Assembly: GCA_002338715.1 (NCBI GenBank)
Contig: DDIR01000105.1
Location: 1-64,000 of the forward strand
Origin: Phycisphaerales bacterium UBA1845
GTDB lineage: Bacteria; Planctomycetota; Phycisphaerae; UBA1845
Direction: 5' to 3'
Length of the DNA stretch: 64,000 bases
The notes under the pieces are model-generated. The model was given only the letters and a program-made list of their open reading frames with translations, ran no database searches and had not been told where the DNA came from. Both the position numbers and the translations under genes were made by a program. This document shows positions 44,602-53,295 of the stretch, in pieces; within the stretch, counting starts at the first letter, position 1, and every line of letters begins with the position of its first letter.

Positions 44602-44756
44602 CTGGCGCGATTCTATGCAACTGGGCTTTGCATGCTTGCTGGCGCTTGCTTTATCACGCATTCTTCCGGGGTTTTCGTCTTGGCTGGGCTGGGCGGATGA
44701 CGTTACAATGATCCGGTGGGCGGTCTTTCAATTTGTTGCTTCAGCAGGAATTGGTC

Positions 44757-45776
44757 ATGAGCTTTTTGGATCAAAATCGAATTGGTAGTCGGCGGGTGCG
44801 CGCGTTTACGTTGGTCGAGTTGCTGGTGGTTGTTTCGATCATCGCGCTTCTGATTTCGATTCTGGTTCCGTCGCTGACGAAAGCGCGCGAACAGGCGCGG
44901 ACGGTGAAGTGTCTGGCCAACCTACATTCCCAGGGACTTGCGATCTTAACGTACGCGTCTGAATATCAGGGTGTGTTGCCCGGTCCGATTCACCCGGCGA
45001 TCAAACGCAAGGTGCATAGCATCACCAACGATCCACTCGATCGGCAGAAGTCGCTGACGTGGCTGCTTCGTCCTTACTATGGCAAGAGTCTCGGCGATGC
45101 GAATCGCGAAGACAAACGAAGCGATGAAATCAGTTCTTGCCCTTCGGCAGAACGCATCGTTCCGGATCAGGATTTCTTCGATTATCAACCCAGCGGCAGT
45201 TGGCAGGAGCGCCCCTATAGCTACGTGGCCAACACTTGGGGCATTACCGATTCCGGCACGACGGTGTCGAAGGCCATCGCGAGTGACACCGATCCGCCGC
45301 ACTATTTCGGCGCGTGGTTCTATACCAATCCAAGCCCGGACATTCCCGGTGTCGCGTGGTGGCCCAAGCAGCTGAGCCGCATCAAACGACCGGGCGAGGA
45401 GTGGGCTGTGGCGGATGCTTGGTATCGCAGGGTGTCAGCCGCAGGCGGTCGTCCGACTCCTGGGGCCGCGACGAAGCAATGGGTCGGAACATTTGTGCCC
45501 GAGATCAACAGTTACCTGGCGATCATTCCCGATCGTCCCTACCACCGCATCAGCGCGAACAAAGTCAGTTCCCACGCCCGCACCGGTAAAGACGTACTGC
45601 CGCAGATCAACTTCAAGGGTTCGACCAGCATGGTGTATTTCGATGGGCATGCCGGGCTCTTCTTTGGTCAATGGCGAAAGACCGGTGACGGTGGAACGGT
45701 CAATCCGTTTTGGACGGATTTTGGCGGTAAGCACAACATTTCAACGTTTCAGTGGAATCCCAAGAACTATCAATAG
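44757..45776 (+). CDS. Type II secretion/pilin-like protein with H-X9-DG motif
   Basis: A 339-residue pseudopilin-like protein. The leader SRRVRAFTLVELLVVVSIIA is a type IV prepilin cleavage site (cut after the residue before FTLVE), with a hydrophobic helix ending LLISILVPSL. The C-terminal region carries the H-X9-DG-like segment (VYFDGHAGLFFG). The family is greatly expanded in planctomycetes and thought to form surface or periplasmic fibres. ATG 44757 has AGGA eight bases upstream. Confidence 0.88.
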   Translation: MSFLDQNRIGSRRVRAFTLVELLVVVSIIALLISILVPSLTKAREQARTVKCLANLHSQGLAILTYASEYQGVLPGPIHPAIKRKVHSITNDPLDRQKSLTWLLRPYYGKSLGDANREDKRSDEISSCPSAERIVPDQDFFDYQPSGSWQERPYSYVANTWGITDSGTTVSKAIASDTDPPHYFGAWFYTNPSPDIPGVAWWPKQLSRIKRPGEEWAVADAWYRRVSAAGGRPTPGAATKQWVGTFVPEINSYLAIIPDRPYHRISANKVSSHARTGKDVLPQINFKGSTSMVYFDGHAGLFFGQWRKTGDGGTVNPFWTDFGGKHNISTFQWNPKNYQ

Positions 45777-45793
45777 CGCGGGTATTCCAGCCG

Positions 45794-46807
45794 CTATTTG
45801 TCCAACCGGTACTCCTGCCAGTCCTCGACGCTTCGAATCAGCACGTTGTTCGGAGTAAGGTGCTTGAGTGCTGCCCATGCCGAGGCTTTGACCGCCAACT
45901 CCTCGTCATAGAGCAACTTCGCCAATGCCGACAACATTTCGGCGGAGTTGATGTCAAACCGTTGGGCGCACTGCGCGGCCCATGTTCGCATCTCTGGGTT
46001 TTTATGCGAGCACGCGTCAACAATGTCGGCTGCCGATTTGTGCTCAGCCAGATATTCGACGGCTGCATAACAGGCGGGTCGATCATCTGCCTCAATCCAC
46101 GCCCTGGCTTCATCGATGGAACTCGGCAGCGGCGTGGGTTGAGCGGGGAATTGGCCGATTGACCCCGACGGACGTTCGAGGAATTTTTCGACAACGGCAG
46201 TGGACAGTCCGTATCCCGGTTTGAGTTCGATCCTTCGCAGGTGCTTCCAGTTGTTTCTGCGGCTCTCAAAGGTGCCCAACACCGTTTGGCCGCGACCGTC
46301 CACCAGGGTCATGTGACCGATATCGGTAAACGGTTCGAATTGGAAGATCAGCGGTCGGCCTACCGTCGGGGCAATGACGACGACGTCTTCCGATTCAGAC
46401 CAATAAACGGCTGGTTTTCGACCGTCAAACTCAGGCGTAGCGAGTCTCCTGAATGGCATTTCAATTCTGTAGAGGCTAAGGGAGTACGAAGGCCTTAGCG
46501 TCGGCCAAACCTGCAAGGACCAGTGTGGAGGATCATGGGTGGGGTTTGCGTATGTCCAGACGGCTTCGTATCGGCGTGAAGGGGAGAGGAATGTGGCGCT
46601 CGGGTAGGACGCGCCTTGAAAATACCAACCCAGCGACCATTTGGTGATGAGTGTGCAAACAGCCAACGCGATCGTGCCGACGAAGAGAATGACGTAGCGC
46701 CTGCGGTACTTTTTCCTGATCATTGCGATGCCCGCAGGAACCCACGCAAAGAGCAGAACGTAGTACAAGACGACCAAAGCCACGAACAATATGAGCAGTT
46801 TTGACAT
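45794..46807 (-). CDS. Membrane protein with HEAT-like C-terminal region
   Basis: A 337-residue protein with two N-terminal membrane helices (about 3-28 and 38-58) followed by a beta-rich outer region. A C-terminal helical portion (ACYAAVEYLAEHKSAADIVD, LSALAKLLYDEELAVKASAW) looks like two or three HEAT repeats. No catalytic motif is seen and the function is unknown. It is convergent with the prepilin gene. Confidence 0.7.
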   Translation of the reverse strand: MSKLLILFVALVVLYYVLLFAWVPAGIAMIRKKYRRRYVILFVGTIALAVCTLITKWSLGWYFQGASYPSATFLSPSRRYEAVWTYANPTHDPPHWSLQVWPTLRPSYSLSLYRIEMPFRRLATPEFDGRKPAVYWSESEDVVVIAPTVGRPLIFQFEPFTDIGHMTLVDGRGQTVLGTFESRRNNWKHLRRIELKPGYGLSTAVVEKFLERPSGSIGQFPAQPTPLPSSIDEARAWIEADDRPACYAAVEYLAEHKSAADIVDACSHKNPEMRTWAAQCAQRFDINSAEMLSALAKLLYDEELAVKASAWAALKHLTPNNVLIRSVEDWQEYRLDK

Positions 46808-46858
46808 GCAGACGATTCTAGAAGTCGTCAGCAGGCGAATCCATCGCCAGACGATTCC

Positions 46859-47440
46859 TTACACCATCGCTCCGCATTCCGGACACACGCCGCTGATGTT
46901 GCCGGTTAGGTTGTACCCGCACGCACAGATCAGTCCGGCGGACATCAGGCGTTCGCGCTCTGCGTTTTGCCGTTTGCGTCGACGCTTTCGCATCAGGAAC
47001 GCTGCATCTGTTGCCGCGACGACCGGTGGAAGGACTCTTGCGTAATCGATCCCCAGTGGGCCAACGGGGTTGATGCTGAGAACTTGCAGGCCAATGGGTA
47101 CGAATACGAAGAGTATCAGCCAAACCATACCAAAGCTCACGATGGCGCTGAACCAGTCTCCGGCTGAGAAAGACGTGATGTACAATTGCGTGGTTTCTGA
47201 TCGCGGTGTTCGAAAATGCCTGTATAGCGTGTGGGTGATGAAGCCGTCGATGACCAGGGCGACAACGGCGATGATCGGAAACATGATGATGCTGGTGCCA
47301 GGCTTGGCATATCCCAAGGTGGTGGTGGTGAGTATGATTGAAAGTACAAATATTAGGATGGGGGCCAGCATTGCAAACGCGAGGAGCGCGACGAGGATCG
47401 CGTGCGTCTCCGAAAGCCTTGGTTGATCGGCTCTGTCCAT
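46859..47440 (-). CDS. Membrane protein with C-terminal zinc ribbon
   Basis: A 193-residue member of the zinc-ribbon family. Unlike the others it lacks the M-x-R-R-I-R start and has three or four membrane helices (LVALLAFAMLAPILIFVLSI, IIMFPIIAVVALVIDGFI, IVSFGMVWLILFVFVPIGL). A basic stretch (MRKRRRKRQNAERERL) precedes CACGYNLTGNISGVCPECG. The start at 47440 is by domain fit only, as no strong ribosome binding site is seen. Confidence 0.72.
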   Translation of the reverse strand: MDRADQPRLSETHAILVALLAFAMLAPILIFVLSIILTTTTLGYAKPGTSIIMFPIIAVVALVIDGFITHTLYRHFRTPRSETTQLYITSFSAGDWFSAIVSFGMVWLILFVFVPIGLQVLSINPVGPLGIDYARVLPPVVAATDAAFLMRKRRRKRQNAERERLMSAGLICACGYNLTGNISGVCPECGAMV

Positions 47441-47686
47441 TTTAGTCGGTCGCTGACTGTGGCGTTGCGTTTGAGGTACTTGCGATCTGGGCATTGGCGA
47501 TTGGTGCATTGGCCGCGCCTTTGCTTATTTTAACCCCGCGCGGTTGGAATCCCAAGGTTTCGCCTGAAAGCGGTGTTGCGGCTATACTTGCGGACCAATG
47601 GTGCCGGATGGTCCGCGGGCCTGTTCTCCAGGTTTCGGGCGTCGGGTGTTTGGATTGATTTGAAACACAGGGATACAGGAACACTC

Positions 47687-48295
47687 ATGAAACTTCGATC
47701 GACTTCTTCGCTGCCGGTATTGGTTTCAATTGTCTCGTTGGCCTTGATTGGCTTGGGCGGGTGCCAGGTTTCGACCGCGCCCGTGCAATCACAAGCCGGG
47801 ACGACCACCACGATCATCATCGTTCGCCATGCCGAACGCGATCCCGAAGAATTCGATCCGCCGCTCACCGAAGAAGGTGAAGCCCGCGCAGAAGCGTTGG
47901 CTGACGCGCTCGACGAAAACGGCGTCACCGCGATCTTCACGTCCGCGTTCATCCGCAACCGCCAGACCTGCGACGTGTTGGCCGACCGCCTTGGGATTGT
48001 TGTGGAAGAGTATTCGCAAGCCGAAGTGGCGATCACCAAGACATGGGCTGACGGTTTCGTCAACAACGTTCTGCAAAACCATGCGGGCGGGACGGTGCTT
48101 TGGGTTGGCAATACCGGCCCGATTATCGATGGCGTGCAGAGTGGAAACTTGCAGGAACTCTACATGCGTCTTGGCGGGACGGGGCGAGCGCCGACGCGCT
48201 ATCAGGACATCTACACTGCCACCATTCCCGAAGAGGGACCAGTGCGGTTTGTCAAAGCTGAGTACGGTGGTGAAAGTAGTCTGGACGCGAATTAA
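47687..48295 (+). CDS. Histidine-phosphatase-family lipoprotein lacking the second catalytic His
   Basis: A 202-residue lipoprotein (VSLALIGLGGCQVS, lipobox LGGC). The histidine phosphatase core is recognisable: IIIVRHAERDPEEF (the RHA motif with the nucleophilic histidine), LTEEGEARAEALADAL, FTSAFIRNRQTCDVLADRLG. The block that normally reads VVGHSNT reads WVGNTGPII here, so the second conserved histidine is missing. It may be inactive, altered in substrate, or only ligand binding. ATG 47687 has AGGA upstream. Confidence 0.82.
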   Translation: MKLRSTSSLPVLVSIVSLALIGLGGCQVSTAPVQSQAGTTTTIIIVRHAERDPEEFDPPLTEEGEARAEALADALDENGVTAIFTSAFIRNRQTCDVLADRLGIVVEEYSQAEVAITKTWADGFVNNVLQNHAGGTVLWVGNTGPIIDGVQSGNLQELYMRLGGTGRAPTRYQDIYTATIPEEGPVRFVKAEYGGESSLDAN

Positions 48296-48324
48296 TCGAT
48301 GTCGTGTTTGGCCCCGTCGTTGTC

Positions 48325-48394
48325 GTGCCACTGCTCTGTGAGCAGTGTGAATAAGGAAACCAATCGAAGCGCACTGCTCACAGAGCAGTGGCAC
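48325..48394 (+). repeat. Inverted-repeat element IR-B
   Basis: Perfect 23-base arms (48325-48347, 48372-48394) containing CACTGCTCTGTGAGCAGTG. Each arm is itself palindromic, so two small hairpins or one long cruciform can form. It lies between the phosphatase-like gene and the biotin carboxylase gene. Confidence 0.9.
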
Positions 48395-48422
48395 ATCCAG
48401 ATTGTGGATGGATTTGCATTTG

Positions 48423-49907
48423 ATGTTTAAGAAAGTCTTGATTGCCAATCGCGGTGAGGTGGCGGTTCGGATCACGAACACGCTGCAGCAGATGGGGATC
48501 GTCGCCGTCGCGGTTCATTCCGAACCGGATCGGTGGGGGCTTCATGTGCGCCGTGCCGACGAGGCGTATGCCCTTGAAGGTGAGACAGCCGCTGACACTT
48601 ACTTGCGCATCAATCGCATCATCGAGGTGGCCAAGTCTTGCGGAGCCGACGCGATTCATCCCGGTTATGGATTCCTTTCCGAAAACGCTGCGTTCGCCCA
48701 GGCGTGCATCGATGCGGGCATCGTCTTCATCGGTCCAACGCCCGACGTCATTCGCAAGATGGGCGACAAGATGATCGCCAAGACCACGTTGGCCGATGCG
48801 GGCGTGCCCGTGGTTCCCGGTTATTGGGACAATGGCAATGCCGACATCGCCACGTTGGAACGGGAAGCCGAGCGGATCGGTTATCCGGTGCTCATCAAAG
48901 CCGCGGCTGGCGGTGGCGGTAAAGGGATGCGCGTCGCGCGAACGCCCGACGAACTTCGATCGGGTGTGGATGTCGCTCGGCGCGAGTCGGTCAGTGCGTT
49001 TGGCGATGACCGCGTGTTCTTGGAAAAGTACGTCACATCACCGCGTCACGTTGAGTTTCAAATCTTCGGTGATTCGACGGGGCGTGCGGTGCACATGTTC
49101 GAGCGGGAGTGTTCGATCCAGCGGCGCCATCAGAAAATCATCGAAGAATCACCATCGCCCGCGCTGTCGCCCGAATTGCGAGAGAAGATGGCTGCTGCTG
49201 CGGTTAGAACGGCTGAGGCGATCGGCTACACCGGTGCGGGAACGGTCGAGTTCATTCTCGACGAGTCGGGCTCGTTTTATTTCCTCGAAGTCAACACGCG
49301 TTTGCAGGTCGAACATCCCATCACCGAAATGCGCTTGCAGCTTGATCTTGTGCGCTTGCAGGTCGAGGTGGCTGCGGGCATGCCGCTGACGTTTGAACAA
49401 AATGATTTGGAACCGGCTGGCCATGCGATCGAATGCCGGATTTACGCGGAAGACGCAGCCCGCGGTTTCTTGCCGTCGGTTGGCGAGATCAGGCAGTTCG
49501 ACGCGCCGGCTGGCGCGAACGTGCGGTTGGATTCGGGCGTTTTTGCGGGCGATCACGTAACGGTCTACTACGATCCGATGTTGGCGAAGTTGGCGGTGTG
49601 GGGTCAGACGCGCGATGAGGCGTTGGCGCGGATGGCCTGGGCGCTGCGGCGATTCGTGGTGACGGGCGTGACCACAAACATCGCGTTTCTGGCGAGCGTC
49701 ATACGCCATCCGCAATTTCAAAAGGGCGAATACGACACGCACTTCTTGGATGCGTTCGACCTTGAGGATGGCGAACAGATTCCCGACGAAGTGTTGGTAG
49801 CCGCTGCGATGTTGGCCGGTCGAACGAAAGCGACGGGCCACGGTGAGAAAGCGGTGACCACAAGCGCATCGCCATGGCGAAATGCCGGACGATGGCGCGG
49901 CGTGTAG
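48423..49907 (+). CDS. Biotin carboxylase subunit of an acyl-CoA carboxylase
   Basis: A 494-residue ATP-dependent biotin carboxylase with the AccC fold. Parts seen are FKKVLIANRGEVAVRI, DAIHPGYGFLSEN, the ATP-grasp loop KAAAGGGGKGMRVA, EFQIFGD, ERECSIQRRHQKIIEESPSP and FLEVNTRLQVEHPITEM with the catalytic residues. It ends after the carboxylase domain, before where an MCC/PCC alpha subunit would continue into BT and BCCP domains. Those are encoded by the next gene. The neighbouring HMG-CoA lyase points to methylcrotonyl-CoA carboxylase (leucine breakdown). No carboxyltransferase beta subunit is in this window. Confidence 0.9.
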   Translation: MFKKVLIANRGEVAVRITNTLQQMGIVAVAVHSEPDRWGLHVRRADEAYALEGETAADTYLRINRIIEVAKSCGADAIHPGYGFLSENAAFAQACIDAGIVFIGPTPDVIRKMGDKMIAKTTLADAGVPVVPGYWDNGNADIATLEREAERIGYPVLIKAAAGGGGKGMRVARTPDELRSGVDVARRESVSAFGDDRVFLEKYVTSPRHVEFQIFGDSTGRAVHMFERECSIQRRHQKIIEESPSPALSPELREKMAAAAVRTAEAIGYTGAGTVEFILDESGSFYFLEVNTRLQVEHPITEMRLQLDLVRLQVEVAAGMPLTFEQNDLEPAGHAIECRIYAEDAARGFLPSVGEIRQFDAPAGANVRLDSGVFAGDHVTVYYDPMLAKLAVWGQTRDEALARMAWALRRFVVTGVTTNIAFLASVIRHPQFQKGEYDTHFLDAFDLEDGEQIPDEVLVAAAMLAGRTKATGHGEKAVTTSASPWRNAGRWRGV

Positions 49908-49952
49908 TTTGCACGTTTGCAATTAGGAAGAATCACGGAAGCAGCGAACACG

Positions 49953-50525
49953 ATGGCCCACAAGACGATGCTCAAACATGCGAGTCGCCCGGAACCGATT
50001 TGCGTTTCGACCGAAACGATTGGCGACCGTTCGTCGCGCGAGTATCGCGTGACCGTCGGCGACCGGACACTCGAAGCCGAGATCGAAATCGCGCCCGATG
50101 GTTCGGGGCGGATGCGCTTGGCCGGCAAGGTCGTGCGGTTCTTCGGCAGTCGGCGAGGAGATGACATTCAGGTCTGGTATGGCGGGCGCGTGTACGATTT
50201 CAAAATCGCCGATACGAGGCAGTCGGCTGGCGCGGTGAAGCGGTCGGCGATGCTGCCGGAACTGACGGCACCGATGCCCGGTACGATTTTGCGGATTCTG
50301 GTAGGCGATGGCGATGAACTGGTTGCCCGTCAGCCGCTCATCATCATGGAATCGATGAAGATGGAGATGACGATTTCAGCGCCGGCAGCTGGTCGGGTGA
50401 AGGAAATCACTTGCGCCGAAGGGGAACTCGTCGAGATGGGGGCGCTGCTGGTTCGTTTGCAAGTCAGCGAGGACGACGACGCAGGTGATGAAGAGGCGGG
50501 TGAAAACGAGGCGCAAAATGCCTGA
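49953..50525 (+). CDS. Biotin carboxyl carrier subunit with BT-like domain
   Basis: A 190-residue protein. The first 100 residues (YRVTVGDRTLEAEIEIAPDG, VWYGGRVYDFKIAD) look like the BT linker domain of methylcrotonyl-/propionyl-CoA carboxylase alpha subunits. The last 80 residues form a biotinyl domain (APMPGTILRILVGDG) with the biotinylation site ESMKMEM (Lys136). The tail is acidic. The gene lies 45 bases after the biotin carboxylase gene and overlaps the HMG-CoA lyase gene by eight bases. It is the missing second half of a split alpha subunit. Confidence 0.88.
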   Translation: MAHKTMLKHASRPEPICVSTETIGDRSSREYRVTVGDRTLEAEIEIAPDGSGRMRLAGKVVRFFGSRRGDDIQVWYGGRVYDFKIADTRQSAGAVKRSAMLPELTAPMPGTILRILVGDGDELVARQPLIIMESMKMEMTISAPAAGRVKEITCAEGELVEMGALLVRLQVSEDDDAGDEEAGENEAQNA

Positions 50526-51432
50526 CTTGCTTCCCAAGAAAGTGCGGATCGTCGAAGTGGGTCCGCGCGACGGTTTGCAAAACGAAGCGCAGGTCATCGC
50601 GGCTGATCATAAGGTCGCGTTTATCCAAAAACTCATCCAAGCCGGGCATCAGGACATCGAAGTTTCATCGTTCGTTCATCCCAAAGCTGTCCCGCAGTTG
50701 GCCGACGCTTCCGACGTGATTGCGAACCTGCCGGGTTTTGACGGCGGGCGCTACAGCGCGCTGGTTCCCAACGAGCGCGGACTTGATCGGGCGATCGACT
50801 GCGGCATCAAACGCATCGCCGTGTTCACGGCTGCCTCCGAAACATTCTGCCAGAAGAACATCGGGATGAGTCGGGCCGATTCGCTGTCGGTTTTCGAGAA
50901 AATTTGCAAGCGGGCAAAGGATGCGGGTCTGTCCGTTCGCGGATACGTGTCGACGTGTTTCGTTTGTCCGTACGAGGGCGAGGTAGGTGAAGCCGTTGTT
51001 GCGGAGACGACGCAGGCGCTGCTACAAATGGGCGTTGATGAAGTTTCGGTGAGTGACACGATTGGTGCGGCTTGCCCGAATGATGTGGATCGCGTGTTGT
51101 CGTGCGTGTTGGAATCATCGCCGCTGGATGCGATTGCGCTGCATTTTCACGATACCTATGGCACGGCGCTGGCGAATGTGTGCGCAGGGTTGAGGCTTGG
51201 GGTCGCGACCTTTGACGCTTCGTCGGGCGGGCTGGGTGGTTGCCCATTTGCACCGGGGGCGACGGGAAATCTAGCCACCGAGGACTTGGTTTATCTGCTC
51301 GATCGGATGGGCATCGCGTCGGGAGTCGATCTGGAGCGGCAGGCTGAGGCGTCACGATTTATCGCCGGAGTCCTGGGTCGACCTCTGCCGAGTCGGCAAC
51401 TTCAGCGGCTGAATGCGGCGTGTGATCGCTGA
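50518..51432 (+). CDS. mvaB: Hydroxymethylglutaryl-CoA lyase
   Basis: A 304-residue TIM-barrel lyase that splits HMG-CoA into acetyl-CoA and acetoacetate, the last step of leucine degradation. Signatures are VEVGPRDGLQNE, the metal ligands HFHDTYGTALAN, and the active-site loop SGGLGGCPFAPGATGNLATE with its catalytic cysteine. ATG 50518 overlaps the biotin carrier gene by eight bases, showing tight coupling with the carboxylase genes. Related DRE-TIM enzymes such as isopropylmalate synthase are excluded by the GCPFAPGA loop. Confidence 0.94.
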   Translation: MPDLLPKKVRIVEVGPRDGLQNEAQVIAADHKVAFIQKLIQAGHQDIEVSSFVHPKAVPQLADASDVIANLPGFDGGRYSALVPNERGLDRAIDCGIKRIAVFTAASETFCQKNIGMSRADSLSVFEKICKRAKDAGLSVRGYVSTCFVCPYEGEVGEAVVAETTQALLQMGVDEVSVSDTIGAACPNDVDRVLSCVLESSPLDAIALHFHDTYGTALANVCAGLRLGVATFDASSGGLGGCPFAPGATGNLATEDLVYLLDRMGIASGVDLERQAEASRFIAGVLGRPLPSRQLQRLNAACDR

Positions 51433-51490
51433 TTCCGCAAAACGTGGCGATTCGCCCCAACTCTGATAAAGTCTCGTAGCACGAAGAGAA

Positions 51491-51599
51491 GGTGCCCCGC
51501 CCTTTCAGGGTGGGGGACGGATGCATGTGCGTGGGGTGGTTGAGATTGATCACCGCAATTGGGGTTTGTCAGTCCCCCAGCCTGGAAGGCTGGGGCACC
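51491..51599 (+). repeat. Inverted-repeat element IR-C
   Basis: Arms of 28 bases (51491-51518 and 51572-51599), starting GGTGCCCCGCCC and ending CTGGGGCACC, with a few mismatches. Each arm can also fold on itself. It lies between mvaB and ribBA. No FMN riboswitch is recognisable in the 204-base gap. Confidence 0.88.
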
Positions 51600-51636
51600 C
51601 GCGTTTTCTATCAAATCGTTTTAATTGGACCGCGTC

Positions 51637-52881
51637 ATGAGCAACACTTGCAGCAACATCGAACAGGCTTTTGAAGACTTACGCGCCGGCAAGATGATCA
51701 TCCTTGTCGACGACGAAGATCGTGAGAACGAAGGCGATCTGGTGATGGCGGCTGAGATGATCACGCCCGAAGCCGTCAACTTCATGTTGAAAGAAGCGCG
51801 CGGCGTGCTTTGCATTCCCATGACGCGGGAACGATGCGAAGCATTGAATCTGCACAAGCAGACTTCGGAAAACACGGCGCGGTTTGGGACGGCATTTACG
51901 GTGACGGTCGATGCCCATTCGCGTTTCGGCGTGACGACTGGCGTGTCGGCTACCGATCGTTGCAAGACGATTGAAGTGGCGTGCGCCGAGGACACCAAAC
52001 CGAGCGACCTGGCTCGGCCCGGGCATGTCAATCCGTTGATGGCCTCCGATGGCGGCGTGTTGGTGCGTGCGGGGCAGACCGAAGGTGCGGTCGATTTGTG
52101 CAAGCTGGCCGGCTTGAAACCGATCGGCGTGCTGATCGAGATCATGAACGAAGACGGAACGATGGCCCGCCGCCCGGCGCTGGAAGTCTTTGCGAAAAAG
52201 CACGGGCTCAACATCTACTCGGTCGCTCAGATTGTCGAATACCGCCAGCAGCGCGAACAGTTCGTGCAGCGCGGTGAGGTGATCAAACTGCCAACGCGAC
52301 ACGGTGAATTCACCCTGATCGAATACTGCACGCCGGTCGATCGCGAGCCACACTTGGCGCTTTGTTGCGGCGGGATTGGGCCGGTCGGACCCGAAGGCGT
52401 TGCGGTTCCTCAACAGGACCCGGTGCTGGTGCGCGTCGAGTCGGAGTGTATGACCGGGCACGTTTTTGGCAGCCAGCGGTGCGATTGTGGCAGCCAACTG
52501 GATCGGGCGATGGCGCTGATTCAAAAAGAAGGCAAGGGCGTGCTGATCTATCTGCGGCAGGAAGGGCGGAGCATCGGTCTGCACAATAAACTGCGGGCCT
52601 ACAGCCTGCAGGATGGCGGGCTCGATACGGTGGAAGCGAACGAGAAGTTGGGCTTGCCAGCCGACCGGCGCGACTATGGCGTCGGTGCGCAGATTTGCCG
52701 CGATCTTGGGCTGCAGCGCTTGCGCATTTTGACCAACAATCCGAAGAAGGTGAACCGGTTGGCGGTGTATGGGATTGAGATTGTGGAGCAACTGCCGATT
52801 GAGATTCCACCCAACGATTACAACCGCAATTACCTGTCGACAAAAAAGCAGAAAATGGGGCACACGCTTGATCAGGTATAG
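51637..52881 (+). CDS. ribBA: Bifunctional DHBP synthase / GTP cyclohydrolase II
   Basis: A 414-residue riboflavin-pathway enzyme. The N-terminal half (about 1-205) is 3,4-dihydroxy-2-butanone 4-phosphate synthase, with DDEDRENEGDL at 25-35 and the RPGHVNPL block. The C-terminal half is GTP cyclohydrolase II, with zinc ligands in ECMTGHVFGSQRCDCG (Cys271, 282, 284) and YLRQEGRSIGL. Both active sites look intact. The C-terminal 40 residues resemble other RibBA proteins (TNNPKKVNRLAVYGIEI). ATG 51637 is chosen over a TTG 12 bases earlier. Confidence 0.96.
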   Translation: MSNTCSNIEQAFEDLRAGKMIILVDDEDRENEGDLVMAAEMITPEAVNFMLKEARGVLCIPMTRERCEALNLHKQTSENTARFGTAFTVTVDAHSRFGVTTGVSATDRCKTIEVACAEDTKPSDLARPGHVNPLMASDGGVLVRAGQTEGAVDLCKLAGLKPIGVLIEIMNEDGTMARRPALEVFAKKHGLNIYSVAQIVEYRQQREQFVQRGEVIKLPTRHGEFTLIEYCTPVDREPHLALCCGGIGPVGPEGVAVPQQDPVLVRVESECMTGHVFGSQRCDCGSQLDRAMALIQKEGKGVLIYLRQEGRSIGLHNKLRAYSLQDGGLDTVEANEKLGLPADRRDYGVGAQICRDLGLQRLRILTNNPKKVNRLAVYGIEIVEQLPIEIPPNDYNRNYLSTKKQKMGHTLDQV

Positions 52882-53037
52882 CAGCAAATCAAACAGGATT
52901 GGCTTGTGAACGCAGAATTCTTGACAGGTTTGTAATAATTGAATAACCAATTCGCATAACAGGGGGACGATGCAGCCGAGGGGATGCGGTTTGTATCGGG
53001 CATTGAAATCACGAATCAAACTTCAAGAGGTATATTC

Positions 53038-53226
53038 ATGTTTCAGAAACGACGCACACGTATCTGCGCTTTTGTGGTTGCAACCATGACGATCTTTGGC
53101 CTTCCCCGAATTCTGCTCGCCCATCCCGGGCACAACGCCTTGACCGGGTTGGTGGCTGACGCGCTGCTCTTTTCGGCAGGCGGCTGCGACGATTCTACGA
53201 ACACGCAAAACGTAGATGCCGAGTAG
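53038..53226 (+). CDS. Small exported protein
   Basis: A 62-residue protein. AAGAGG lies seven bases before ATG. A basic N-terminus and signal peptide (RICAFVVATMTIFGLPRILL) are followed by AHPGHNALTGLVADALLFSA and GGCDDSTNTQN. The mature part is only about 40 residues. The HPGH segment just after the probable cleavage site could bind a metal. No family is known to me. It lies 69 bases before the next gene and is probably co-transcribed. Confidence 0.62.
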   Translation: MFQKRRTRICAFVVATMTIFGLPRILLAHPGHNALTGLVADALLFSAGGCDDSTNTQNVDAE

Positions 53227-53295
53227 TCAACTCGGTCTCAATCAGATCAATTCAAACTTGAACTCTAGACGACGTAATTTGCGCGGAGGCCTACG

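Noticed and set aside
51433..51636. FMN riboswitch before ribBA
   Set aside because: The gap is mostly an inverted repeat element, and none of the conserved RFN blocks could be recognised.
51679..53019. Long open frame on the minus strand opposite ribBA
   Set aside because: It lies opposite a clear conserved enzyme, has no recognisable domain, and is Arg/His/Gln-rich as expected of antisense reading of GC-rich DNA.
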